Origin: Terfezia claveryi
Taxonomy: Eukaryota > Ascomycota > Pezizomycetes > Pezizales > Pezizaceae
Assembly: GCA_015179025.1 (NCBI GenBank)
Contig: WHUX01000081.1
Span: 172,004-236,003, forward strand
Reading direction: 5' to 3'
DNA: 64,000 nt
In this document: one piece after another, positions 1-10,555 of the stretch
Position numbering within the stretch: position 1 is the first letter of the stretch
Layout of the letters: each line of letters starts with the position of its first letter
The notes under the pieces: model-generated
What the model saw: the letters and a program-made list of their open reading frames with translations, nothing else
Told to the model about the DNA's origin: nothing
The model's database searches: none
Program-made: the position numbers and the translations under genes

Positions 1-45
1 CTGCTCAAACATGGCACGAATGTTCTTGAACCCCGGTGAAGACAT
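1..45 (-). CDS. 5' end of an unassigned protein gene (runs off the window)
   Basis: The reverse strand reads ATG at 45 followed by an open frame to the window edge, giving MSSPGFKNIRAMFEQ. A start of the form FKN-[IL]-RAMFE is common in fungal actin-patch or SH3-associated proteins, as I remember them, but fifteen residues are too few to name the gene. The stretch upstream (46 to about 1000) is rich in short A/G runs and would be its 5' leader and promoter. Seen: the start codon and open frame. Inferred: that it is a real gene start. Confidence 0.5.
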   Translation of the reverse strand, partial: MSSPGFKNIRAMFEQ

Positions 46-2435
46 CTTGAGGGTGAATCCTAGTCTGGTACTTGATGCCGGGGTTTTGTTAGGATCCTCG
101 TAATCTAGAGGGAAAGCCCTCGGAGTGCTCTTCGTGTCTAACGTAGAAGTCACGAGAGCGAGGGATGGTCGAGGGACCAAAGGAGCAATGTCAATCACTT
201 TTGCTATTTTGTCGCTTTAGCGATGTGGGGAAGAAGTGTTCGGTTTTTAACGCGGCACACTCGCAAGGTCGAGCCGCTTTTGAGGAGCAGTTGCTGCTGT
301 CGTGCAAGTCACGGCACACTGCAGTCTCCCAACAACCACACAAATACCTCCCACCGCAGCACAGTTTTCGGATGAGGGGCTGTGAATCTGCAGGATGAGA
401 TACGATTGGAATATACGGCAAGGAAAAAACCGCTGTGCAGGCAGGGGTGCGAGTCGAGCAGTTCTTTGGTGGATCAGTGGCTGGCTTCAGGACCCGAAAT
501 CGAGGGGTGAGAGTGGTCGAAGTTGAGCAAGTCAGAGGATTGGCTGTTTTTTTGGAGCGCGTTATATTTTTACGACTGTTGTATGCTTGTGCTTGTGCTG
601 TGGTGCTGCGATGCTGGTAGCCGCTAGGATGGAATGAAGGAGACGGTTAGGGAAAAGGGTACGGAAGGCAATGGCATATGTAGAATAGGCGGACGTAGAT
701 ACAAGAGATCAACTAACGTAAAGCAAGCGATAATCTAGATTGTGGATAAAGATGGGAGGAAGTTTGGAGTGGAGTTGATATGTTGATGAAAGGAAAGGAG
801 TAGGGGTCGGGGAAAACAGTCCAGGCCACTCCTCTTGGGGCTGCAGGTGGATGGGAAACAGAAGAAGCGAAGGAGGGGTGGAGAACAGGGGGGTACGGTT
901 GCCAGGGTCAAAAGGAAACAGAATCAGAATGCTCTTACAGGCCCATCATGGTCCTCCTGAAGCCAGAGACATGAGGGACATGAGAGACATGAGAGACAAG
1001 AGGGCAGCCTGTTCTCTGTTCTGCTTGTTCTCTACGTAGGTACCGTAGGCACTCTAATAACGGTCGCAGTGTTTTGGCCGCAGCAGCTGCAGCGGGAAAT
1101 CAGACACGCTATATTTTTACTTGTGGACTGAAAGAGCCACCGGCCTGAAATTAGCACCCATGTTCTGAGTAGTATATGATGTAGGTAGGCGCAAGCAAAA
1201 TGACGAGGTAATTTACGCAGTACCTAACTCTTTGTGGGCCTGCACAAGGTGGCCGAAAAAAATAACTGAAATTAACACGTAGATGTTTTCTTGCGATGCA
1301 ACTTGCTTCTGGCCCAGGTGTCATGGTGGGGTGGCTGATTCAATCTGTCGAGCCCCCCGAAATGAATTTGCTCTCTTTGTCTGTGTGGTTTTTTATTTTT
1401 CGGTTGCTAGGGAGACCGCCATATTGTGCAGAGCTGAGATTAAAAAGGCCCAAGACAATGGATCGCCCAATTGTAACCCTCAAGTGGGCCATTATCCGAT
1501 CAAGTCCCTCTCTGGACGACTCTGCTCATTTGTTCAATTTAGTCGTCCCTGGCTGGCGAGGGCCAATTAAGGAGCCTCATCTCGCATCCCATCCAAAAAC
1601 TAAACAGGCTCTTCATCGAACTTTTACTCGTTACCATCAACGATACATGTACAGTACAAATCCCAAGTATCTCAGATGCGTATCTATATTTGAAATGTAG
1701 TGCGTTTTCTCACGTGAGATTGTGAACCCATGTTCATGCTCAGCTGCACTGGTGGATTTCCTTTGCAGCCATGTAAGGCATACATGTATTATGTGCATTG
1801 CGCTTATGCAGCCGAAGGAATAGGGTACCAAAAAAAAAGAGTTCGCTCTCAACGGAGTACACCATATTAGTGAACCTTGCTCCTGGCTAGAAACACATCT
1901 TCTAGAGTATTTCATTGTTGGGAATCGCTCACGATATTAATAGAATTCAGTTCGTGGTGCACGCTTAACACTCAACTTTAACTTGTGATCCTTCCGAGGT
2001 GGATTGGGATTGTTGTCGTAACTGACCGGGGGTGAGGGCTTTGGCATCACGTAGAAGGACTGACTAGGAGAAATAAATAGCCTAGCTACTGCCTGCGAAA
2101 TGTATAGAGAGAAACGAACCGCCACGACCATAGTGCGACTTGGACGTGCAGTCTGATGAAGCCCTAACATCAATCTTGGACCATTCCTTGCAGCCACTTG
2201 TAACTAGAGTTTTCCTTCATTGACGGGTGTAAGCCCATTAATGGATGGAAATACAAGTGATTCTGGAAGACAGAGGATGGTTGCCATTCCTATGCCGTCG
2301 CATCTCCCATGACGCCAGTGAAAGCGAACCAAGAGATGAACGAATGATCCTGCCTTCTGCCACGTGGAAAGGGTATTGGGAAAGGGAGAAATTAAATATA
2401 CTTATAATCATTGCCTAGATGTACACTCTTCTTCC
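46..2435. other. gene-free stretch, intergenic
   Basis: About 2.4 kb without a convincing gene. Frames of 60-134 codons occur on both strands, but none has recognisable domain content or neighbours that would act as exons. A small direct repeat of the type GACATGAGAGACATGAGAGA lies near 968-1001. The left part is presumably the promoter and leader of the gene at the window edge; the right part is the 3' flank of the URI/Bud27 gene. Confidence 0.5.
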
Positions 2436-4837
2436 TTATCTGGGGAATGTTTGACCCATCCCAAGTTTCGCTGCCTTAAATCTGCTCATCTTTTTCCTTC
2501 CATCATCAAGGGGGACGTACATTTCCTCTTCTTCCCGAGGCAAAAATCCGCCTTCCCTTTGTATCATCTTATTCCTTGTCTTGAAGTATTCCACTGCGAC
2601 TTCTTGCCTATGAAGGGTAGGGTCAAGCTCACTTGGTGCCATTGGTAAATTCTCAGGTGAGGTAGCAATGGTAGGTGGCTTTTCGATGATTGTTGGGGCA
2701 ACGAGTGGGCGAGGAGGCTTCTCTGCTTCATCCACATGTTTTTCATCAAATGATGATTTGTTCAGAGTTGTATTCTCATGGATACCAACAAATGGAGGGT
2801 TGGTTGTTGCATCTAGAGGTGCAGACTCTGCAGCTCTTGATAAATTGAAGCGTGAGGACTTCTTAGGCTTATCACTGGCGGGTGCTTGTGGGGGAGCCGG
2901 AGCGGGAGCTGTGCCTGTTTGCCTCTCCAGGATTGTTGACTTCAACACTGGTGCCCTGTTGGTAGGGACACCCGAGGCCTTATTAGCGGTTTCAGCTGTA
3001 CTACCTACCAAGGCGGCCTTGTATCGTGATACTTTCTTCGTTTGCGCCGCAGCTTCATCCTTTGTTTTCTTCTCCCATCCATCATTGTGAACCACTCCGA
3101 CGGTGTTCAAACCTGCCTTCTTCATATCTTCTATCATTTGCTCCCTAGCGAGCAGATCCACCAAGAAAGGCACAGCGTCATCTGAGTCACCTAGAGTCGG
3201 AGGAGGAGGTAACACGAAAGGTTGGGTATCCGGCTTAGTTACTGGTGGTATAATCGAGACGTCCAACTTATCTGAAAAAGTGACTCCTTTCTTTCTCGAA
3301 GTCGACAGGGCTTCCCCCTTATCGGGAGTAATCCTAAGCTGTGCTGCATTTGGTAGCTCAACTTGGGCCTGTGCTGTTCGTTTCTTGACTTCATTCTCTT
3401 GCCTCTCCCGTACCCTAGCTTGTAGGGCTTGCATCTCCCTCTCAATATCAGCCGTAATGACACGGCTCGTTGATCGGCCATATTCGTCCTCTTCCTCATT
3501 ATCTTCATCTTCATCGTCATCATCATAATTATCATCGTCCTCTTCTTCAAGGTCTATCTCTGCAACAACGGCGCCAATATCATGAAGATTATAGTCAATC
3601 ATTTGTCTTCGGAGATCTGCGGCCTCTGATGGTTCGTCGACGGATAGGACAAAATCTTCCTCTTGAACCTTCTTATTCGCATCTGACACAAAGCCTCCTG
3701 TTGGTTGTTGGTTTGGTATGATAACATCTCCTTCAACGGCTGGGCTCTCGTCCATTTTTACGGGACTTCCAGTTGGCTCACCCGTAGGTGCCTCAATTGG
3801 TGCCAATTCCTTCAGTGATACCTTGTCAAGTCGAATCTCATCAACTGATATACTCTGTGCAGCCGTACTGCCCAAAGCAGTGGTGCTGACCAAGTCAATT
3901 GCACTAATCCCTATCATCGGTCCTGGTTCCTGTAACGTTTCCTTCGGGGCAATCATAGAATTCTCCTTCAATTTCATAGGTTCTGAAGGCGTTGTAGTTT
4001 CTTCAGCGGCGTTCTCTATGTACTTCTGAAACTGCTTGAGATCATCAATGTTCATGCTCGTTGTCTTCCCTCGCCCGTGTGGCTGCGTAGTCGATGCTAT
4101 GATAGTCAGCCAAGGTATTGTCAGAGCCAGGACTTGGTAGGCATGTTACAAATGATGTTTCCCTCCTCATCTATTTCCTCCCGGATCTCAATAATAGGTT
4201 CCCCATCCTCAGTTGAAACCTCTGGTCCCTGCACAACGAGTAAACTCGCATACTTTTCCTCGCCCTCCCCCAGTTGCTCTTCAACTTTCTTAATGTTTTC
4301 GGTGACGTCTATATGTGCTGGCGTCAGTGCTAATCTCTCAAGGCACAATACAGAGTACTCACAATCGATGCGATGGTCAATTGCCCGGATGACTTGATCC
4401 CTATTCCGTTTAAGTCCCGATTTTTCTCCTAGCAAAGATAAAACCTCTGATTTCCCAGGACACTTTCAGTAGCCCCTTCCACGACCAGCATGATGTTTGG
4501 AACCCACATATCCACCGAAGTTACAAAATGCTAGACTATGCACCACACACCTGCTGAGTCGACAACCGTTCCTCCAAAGTTATACCCCACTTCAATCTAA
4601 TTTTCCGTGATTAGTAACTCTGCATTATCCTCAGCTATGGAGAAGAATTACCATGCTCTCTTTCGAAGCATCCGCGGGCAACTCCTGCAATTCCTCCTTC
4701 AAACCCTCGTATTCTGCAGAATAGGTCTGCCATTGTCGAAGTGCTTTCCGAAGCTTGACTAGCGAAGCCTCAAGCCGAGCGCGATGTCGCTCAAGAGTGT
4801 TCTGGATATCATTCACAACGGGTTTTGCCGACGACAT
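2436..4837 (-). CDS. bud27: URI/Bud27 unconventional prefoldin (RPB5 interactor)
   Basis: Five exons: complement(2436..4096, 4150..4308, 4363..4446, 4551..4596, 4652..4837). All phases agree and the product is 711 aa. The N-terminal 130 residues are a prefoldin alpha-type domain: a first helix (residues about 10-60), the beta hairpin YNFGGTVVDSAE, then LLGEKSGLKRNRDQV and a second coiled coil (VTENIKKVEEQLGEGEEKYA). The long C-terminal part is acidic, with an EEDDDNYDDDDEDED run near 230-250 and a second conserved block at the C terminus (KKSSRFNLSRAAES and KKMSRFKAAKLGMGQ), as in fungal Bud27. Family role: binds Rpb5, helps assemble RNA polymerases and links TOR signalling to translation initiation and ribosome production in the cytoplasm. 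Introns are 53-104 nt. Confidence 0.93.
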
Positions 4838-5008
4838 TGCTATTGATCATTCGAACTTTGGGGTGATTTGGAGTTTAGGTAAAGGTCCCAGAGATTGGTG
4901 TTAGTCAAGGTTTCGGTCCGCCAAGCAGGTGATGGCAAGCTTCAATACACTCATAGATTTACGTCAATTATAATGCTCACATCCTCCAGCTTGTCGACAA
5001 ACCCTCAA

Positions 5009-5610
5009 CATGTCCAGAGCACGAGGTGTTGCACAGCCTATGCCTGTGATGGAACGGCGAGAGCATGTAGCTGAGGACGGTATGTATGGATTGGCTTCAA
5101 CTCCTAGAGTATTGATACAAGGAGACTCAACAACAGAGATATGACCCGTCTGCAAATCCTCCCGGTACCTCAATCCAAACATGAAATTCCTAATATGAAT
5201 GCTACCACAACATGTTCGAATCCTGCGTGAACCGAATCTGCAAGTTCTCACCATTTGTCCTGGAGAGTGGGCTATTAGTGTGGTTCTTGTCACCCATCGT
5301 GAAGCCGAATTCAAAAACAAACTTTCGAAAAGATCGAGAAGTCGACATCCGGAAACGAATTCACAAAGTCTTCAACAAGCGCCCATCCGAGTTGGACACC
5401 CTAAAACAGTACAAGAAACTCTCCGCACACGAGTCCCTTATAAATCATCAATAGCCAATGCTGCTCTTACTGCATCTGAAGCAAAGCTGCTCAGGGTATG
5501 GCTAGTATCAAGGCAAGCCTGTTGGCTGGGGCAGCGTGCGGATGAAGAAGAACACACGGGACCATTTGATCCATATTTGATCCAAAATTTAAGGAGGTTA
5601 CACTGATAAG
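5009..5610 (+). pseudogene. decayed TFB3/MAT1 (TFIIH CDK-activating kinase assembly factor)
   Basis: The leader MSRARGVAQPMPVMERREH is the usual start of filamentous-fungal Tfb3. A probable intron begins GTATGT near 5080. Then comes the RING region: PVCKSSRYLNPNMKFLI, but the first zinc-ligand codon is TGA (5152-5154) and the following NPECYH stretch has lost bases, shifting the frame to YHNMFESCVNRIC. Another shift precedes DREVDIRKRIHKVFNKRP. The central coiled coil is missing and only debris resembling the C-terminal region remains near 5500-5600. Seen: stop, deletions and three frames. Known: functional Tfb3 needs the C3HC4 RING and is essential, so an intact copy should lie elsewhere. 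This copy cannot make the protein. Confidence 0.82.
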
Positions 5611-6215
5611 AGCAAGTAGTATGTCGTGGATAGTAGCTACCATATACCATTACTTTGTGGAGGAGTACTACCAGTGGTGTCTTTTTGAAGCTTTCTCAGG
5701 ACCCCGTTATTCCCAATGACGCTCCTGGTTCTGATATAGCTAAAACAAAATGCCCCGCCTTTATGCCCTAATAATACAAACGAGAGTATGAGAGACGCCT
5801 AGACCGACCGACCTAGCCATAAACTTAAAGAATATAAACGTTGAAAAGATCGTAGATATGATACCCCAAATGCAACTACCACACAGCTCCCCATATGCAT
5901 CCATGCTCACTTGGTTCCCTGGAAGATCACACTTTTGCGGTTAATGTCCTTGTTGGCAAACTCGTACCGCCAAGTTGCTCAGCGAAATTCCTGAAATAAT
6001 TGACATACAGAAGCAGGAGAACCTGTGATCGTTGGATAACCTGTATCACTGGATTTGTTCCGAGATGCTGTTTCGAGACTGAATTGGAGTTGTAGGAATA
6101 TGGAATCTTCACGTTGTCCTGGTAAAGATTAAAGCCAAGTAGTTCGCAGACTTAAGGCTAGACGCATCTTCAAACATATTCTTCCTCGTTACCTCAGTAA
6201 ATCACTATCGTTATC
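5611..6215. other. intergenic
   Basis: Between the TFB3 relic and the WKF-domain gene I see only short shadow frames. The last 100 bases would hold the promoter and leader of the downstream gene; no clear element stands out. Confidence 0.4.
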
Positions 6216-7355
6216 ATGCCTTCTATCGAAGTAGGGTCGAAGGACCATGCCTCACCGGCACCGGCAAAGTCGCCATCCAACAAGGCCAAGGAAAAGCACG
6301 ATTCGAAGAAGCGGAAGCGGGACGTCATAACTGAAGGAGTGTCAGATGCGGTGAAGAAGAGGAAGAGGAAGGAGAAGAAGGAGAGAAGGGAGAAAAAGGA
6401 GAAGGCAAAGGAGAATGACAAGAACAAGAGTGGGAAGGTGAAAGTGAAGAATGCTGGATCTACGAAAAAAGAGAAGGCAAGCAAGCCAGAGTTGTTAGTG
6501 ACAGAACGTCTTTGCAGCAACAAGAATAATACTCCAGGCAACCCCGCTATAGCTACAACGCCTTCTTCCCTTCTAAAACCAATTCTCAAATCTCCCGAAA
6601 AGATGATGGATACTACAAAATCCCCGCTGGAAACCGTCGACTCCAATGCCAGTAAAGCCAACGGCACGTCACTGCTACTTAAAAGCACTCTTTCTAAACC
6701 CACAAAACCCAAAAAGTCAGTAAAATTCCATTCTGAGGCAGCGGCTGAAGATGGTGAATCTCGCCAGCGAATACATAATGCCCTCATCGCCGCGTACAAG
6801 GCATCCGAAGCTGCTGAAGAAGCTGCGATTACTCCTGAGGAGCTTGCGGAGTCCCTCCAAGCCCCGGCTAAGGAACAAAAAGCCGAAAAGAGAAAAAAGG
6901 AGAGGAAGGAAAAAGTGAAGAAGAATGGGAAGGATGAGAATGCCAAACAGAGCGCCTTAAGCTATATGCTAGAATATCACAAAAGCCGAGGGACATGGAG
7001 GTTCCAAAAGGCAAAACAAAATTGGATCTTGAGGAATGTGTTCGATGTGACCGAGATTGAAGGCACAAAAGAGAATGACGCTGCGCTGAAAGCATATATT
7101 GCAGGCCTTCAAGGTCAACAGGCAAGAAATAGGATGGTGGAGGAAGCAAAGAAAATTCTAAAAAGCGGGGAGGGAGGTGTTGAAAAGGATTCTGGGGAGA
7201 ATATGGAGGTGGATAAGGAAAAGGAGAAGAAGATGACAAGGGCTAAACTGGTAATGATAGGGCTGGGCCATGAAGGTAATAAAGACAAGAAAAACGATAG
7301 AACGGATGATGAGGAAGAAGACGATTCAGAGGACCAAGAAAGTGGCGACGAGTAA
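6216..7355 (+). CDS. WKF-domain protein (nucleolar, C7orf50-like)
   Basis: Single exon, 379 aa. The first 80 residues are extremely lysine-rich (KKRKRKEKKERREKKEK), typical of nucleolar proteins. A short conserved motif, KPKKSVKFHSE, lies near residue 165. The WKF (DUF2373) domain is near residues 245-310: ALSYMLEYHKSRGTWRFQ, then KQNWILRNVFDV, ending KAYIAGLQGQQARNRM. Here the name-giving tryptophan-lysine-phenylalanine is WRF. The tail is acidic. The family is found in ribosome-biogenesis inventories but its biochemical role is not settled. The ATG at 6216 is the first in frame and gives the basic leader expected. The lysine-rich tracts make long antisense frames that are not genes. Confidence 0.88.
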   Translation: MPSIEVGSKDHASPAPAKSPSNKAKEKHDSKKRKRDVITEGVSDAVKKRKRKEKKERREKKEKAKENDKNKSGKVKVKNAGSTKKEKASKPELLVTERLCSNKNNTPGNPAIATTPSSLLKPILKSPEKMMDTTKSPLETVDSNASKANGTSLLLKSTLSKPTKPKKSVKFHSEAAAEDGESRQRIHNALIAAYKASEAAEEAAITPEELAESLQAPAKEQKAEKRKKERKEKVKKNGKDENAKQSALSYMLEYHKSRGTWRFQKAKQNWILRNVFDVTEIEGTKENDAALKAYIAGLQGQQARNRMVEEAKKILKSGEGGVEKDSGENMEVDKEKEKKMTRAKLVMIGLGHEGNKDKKNDRTDDEEEDDSEDQESGDE

Positions 7356-7980
7356 TTTTATTTATAGAGCGGTTTCAATGTAATATACTGTATGTATGAT
7401 GACATTCTTATGGTGTAGCGGTAGTAATATTCTTTCCACGATCTCTATATCAACCTGATGTGTGAAATGTACTTTTTTTTTTTTCCCCTATACCCGCAAT
7501 CGAACCCTAAGATCATGACGGGGCCCCGAAGCCTCCTCGACCTATGCTTTCGGAATAACTACGTACAACTGTATCCCGCCAATGTAATAAAACTGTGAAA
7601 GACCCCAATTACCAACCCGAATCTGGACCCGAGTCTGGACCGGGGTCTGTGTCTGCAACTCCCTCAGGTTGGTCTTCCACAGAAATAGATCATACTAAGT
7701 ATTTCTTATATCATTTACATGCACTTATCAGATCATAAAAGTACACTCCATGGAGGCACTTTTGGTTTCTTAAAGTTTGAAATGTAAATTTCAAAGTGAC
7801 GTATGCAAATAGTCCAATTCGGATAATCGCGGCTTGCCCCATTGCCAAGACACCCGCTTAACTCACCTGATCAGGTCTCAATCTGATGCGAGCTGTATTA
7901 TTTTGTGATACCATCAACCCAAGTTTGCGGATCCAAACTTACGGGAGGGGTACGAGGCTATCAATCACTTACTATCCATC
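7356..7980. other. intergenic
   Basis: No gene. It contains a T-run with a tRNA-like segment (listed separately) and, just before 7981, the leader of the dioxygenase gene. Confidence 0.4.
7474..7552 (-). repeat. possible tRNA-derived fragment with A tail
   Basis: On the reverse strand there is a B-box-like GGGTTCGATTGC followed by GGGTATAGGGG and then 15 or so A residues (T-run at about 7472-7486 on the plus strand). This is the order expected for a retroposed tRNA-like sequence. I cannot fold a full cloverleaf and no clear target duplication is visible, so this may be coincidence. Confidence 0.3.
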
Positions 7981-9132
7981 ATGGCGCAAGGGCTCACCCC
8001 TGAACAAGTCGGCTTCTTCCACAATAATGGATATCTACTTCTTCCCAATGAACTATCTGCAGATACGGTCAAGACATTGCTGGAAAGAAGCCACCAGCTT
8101 CTGAAAGACTTCAGTTTAGAAGGACATCCTATGACAAAGTTCACGACTGGTACGGATGGAGAAAATGGGGACAGTAGGAAGCATGTAGGAGACGAATACT
8201 TTCTGCAAAGTGGTGATAAGGTACGGTTCTTCTTCGAGGAAGGTAGGAATCCTACAGGTAAGAATTGCAAAGACATTGAGCTCATATTCGGGGTCAGATG
8301 CTTTTGATAAGCAGGGGAACCTTATGAAGCCCAAGGAGCGAGCTATCAACAAAATAGGTGTGAGTGACTTCTTCATTCGCGTTGGTCATTCCCCGTATAC
8401 TTTCTGGAGTGCTTATACCCGTTGGTGTAGCATGGTCTCCATATGCAAGAGCCTTTATTTCGTGAAGTTACACTCTCGTTACGTAATCGTGCTATCGCTA
8501 AAGATCTCACCTCTGATAATACACTGGGGCCAAACCCTGTGGTATTACAGTCAATGATTATTTGCAAGCAACCAGAGATCGGTGGTGCCGTCTGTTCACA
8601 CCAAGACAGCACCTTCCTATATACAGATCCATGTAGTGCCGTTGGATTTTGGTATGCTCTTGAGGATTGCACCGTATCCAATGGATGCCTGGGTTTCGTC
8701 CCAGGCAGCCACCTATGGGAGCCCGTGAGGAGGCGGTTTGTCAGAATGAAGGAAGCAGATGGTAGCGAGGGAGCAGGATTTATTGGTCTTCCGGCAGGCA
8801 AAGGCAATGGCCTGCCAAAGGGCGCAAAGGCTAGAGAGGATACGGAAGATGTTCCGGATGAAAAATTTGTCAACGGGGAGGTAAAGGCGGGGACGTTGGT
8901 CCTGATACATGGAAATGTTTTGCACAAGAGTAGCAAAAATCTAAGTGAGAAGAGCAGGTATATCTATACTTTCCACAGTAAGAAGCCCCCACCCTTAAGT
9001 CTACTACAGTGCGGGTACAACTAATGAATCCACTCTTGTACAGGTATCAGCGGAGATTACGAATATGACAAGTTGAACTGGCTTCAGCCTGGCCCAGAGG
9101 GTTTCTCACGGTTGGAGGATGTAGCTGCTTGA
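7981..9132 (+). CDS. phytanoyl-CoA dioxygenase (PhyH) family protein
   Basis: Four exons: 7981..8242, 8298..8359, 8431..8977, 9044..9132. Phases match and the product is 319 aa, the usual PhyH size. The Fe(II)/2-oxoglutarate facial triad is visible: the HxD in VCSHQDSTFLYTDP and the distal histidine in LVLIHGNVLHKSS, with the following SRYIYTFH arginine fitting the 2OG carboxylate contact. FYALEDCT-type and GCLGFVPGSHLWEP segments match peroxisomal-type PhyH relatives (human PHYHD1-like). Introns are 55, 71 and 66 nt. No C-terminal SKL-type peroxisome signal (ends LEDVAA). The true substrate is unknown. Confidence 0.9.
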
Positions 9133-10170
9133 AGCAGAATATTGAGATGTATGGGGACATGCGCATCTCATTAGCTGATGTATGGAATCACGATCGATAT
9201 CGATCTATCCTCCCTTAGAGCGGTCGGTGTCGAGACTATCGATCTATTATACCTATTAGTATTATATAAATATTTCCAAAGACTAGTATTCTGACTACCA
9301 TCAACCATTGTTCGTTCCGTTCACGAAAGCAATCCCAATGAAGATATTTGTCGTAAATTCAATTTGTTTGTCCACAATTATGGGAGAAAGTCTCATCCTA
9401 CCACACACGCAAACGTGATAACTTATGTCTCCCTCTGCCTGTTCGATGTGTGTAAGAATCTGTAGTCTCCCAAGCTACGCTGACACATTAAACGACTGTA
9501 TTCAGTGAACCAATAACTCATCGCTAACTTGAATCACACTTATACGTTAGTCAACCACAGTCACCGACATTCCGAATGAGAGATATATATGTTCTGGTCC
9601 GTTCCAGGTTTCAGTCCATACCGGTAAGGACTGGGCCATTGCTAGATTGCCAGGCCGTTCCGGGATGGCATATATGTGCACTCAGCGATGAACGAAGGCA
9701 AATTGAATGGAAACTGAGTCTATTATATTTTATACATAACAAAAGCTCAAACTTCACCACGAGTAATTTCATGATACCTCTCGTACATAGTACTATAGGT
9801 CTAGTTCTTTTCTACATGCAGCAAAGTATCACGAACATGTTACATCATGCTCCAAAGCCACTTGTTTCCCATCATTATTTTCCTTCCATCGCGGATTGTT
9901 TGCTGGAAACTCGCCTTGACTTATACTTCATATACGCCGTTACGTCGGCCGTTGACGGTCCTGCGCACCTTGAAAGTAGAATTACTGGAAAAGGGAATTT
10001 GACATCGTGCTTCAGTATCTCTATATAAGGTTCTTGTTCTTCTACAGACACATGATCTCTCATTCATAGCTTTCATACAATCCAGTTTTCTCCCCACAGT
10101 GAGGTTGGGTTGAGTCTTTATTCTTCGTGTCCTTTAATTCATAGTGCATCAGTACGCTAACACACACATA
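9133..10170. other. intergenic, no gene seen
   Basis: One kilobase between the dioxygenase gene and the Ginger element. A 150-codon plus-strand frame (9576-10028) has no recognisable domain and no supporting exons. AT-rich; no repeats recognised. Confidence 0.4.
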
Positions 10171-10174
10171 TATA

Positions 10175-10235
10175 TGTTCTGGGCCTCCCGCGGGCATCGG
10201 CCGCCCGTGGGCAGCACATGCCGCCCGCGGGCAAT
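10175..10235 (+). repeat. Ginger left terminal inverted repeat
   Basis: 61 nt, very GC-rich (repeated GCCCGCGGGC motifs), in contrast to the AT-rich interior. It pairs with 12698..12758 with four mismatches and no gaps. Confidence 0.9.
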
Positions 10236-10555
10236 TAATTTAATTACTGAATTCGGTAAATAAATCTGATGTGAGAATCTTATGTGAGATGCCCCATAGT
10301 GCTTATGTGAAATTCCCGATAGCGCTTATGTTTGTGAAACTCGCAATAGACCTTATGTGAGATAATAGGTCCGACATAAGATATTAATGCAGTTTGGCGA
10401 TGTGTAGGACCGTATTCACAGTTTAAAAGCCGAGCTGAGATCCAGTATTGTGAGATTTATTCATTCCGCAATATCAATACATCGCAATATCAATACCTCA
10501 CAATACCTGCCGTTGGTTTTCTACCAGTTTATCTACTCTGCCATTTATTTTCAAT

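Noticed and set aside
3103..3528. 141-codon plus-strand frame
   Set aside because: Antisense shadow of the acidic part of URI/Bud27 (poly-Ser from reversed Asp/Glu codons).
6194..6946. 250-codon frame on the minus strand, Ser/Phe-rich
   Set aside because: It is the exact antisense of the Lys/Glu-rich WKF-domain gene; its composition is what the reverse of AAG/GAG codons gives.
8373..8936. 187-codon minus-strand frame
   Set aside because: Antisense of the third exon of the PhyH-type gene, which has a complete and phase-consistent model.
9576..10028. 150-codon plus-strand frame
   Set aside because: No domain, irregular composition and no adjoining exons; most likely chance.
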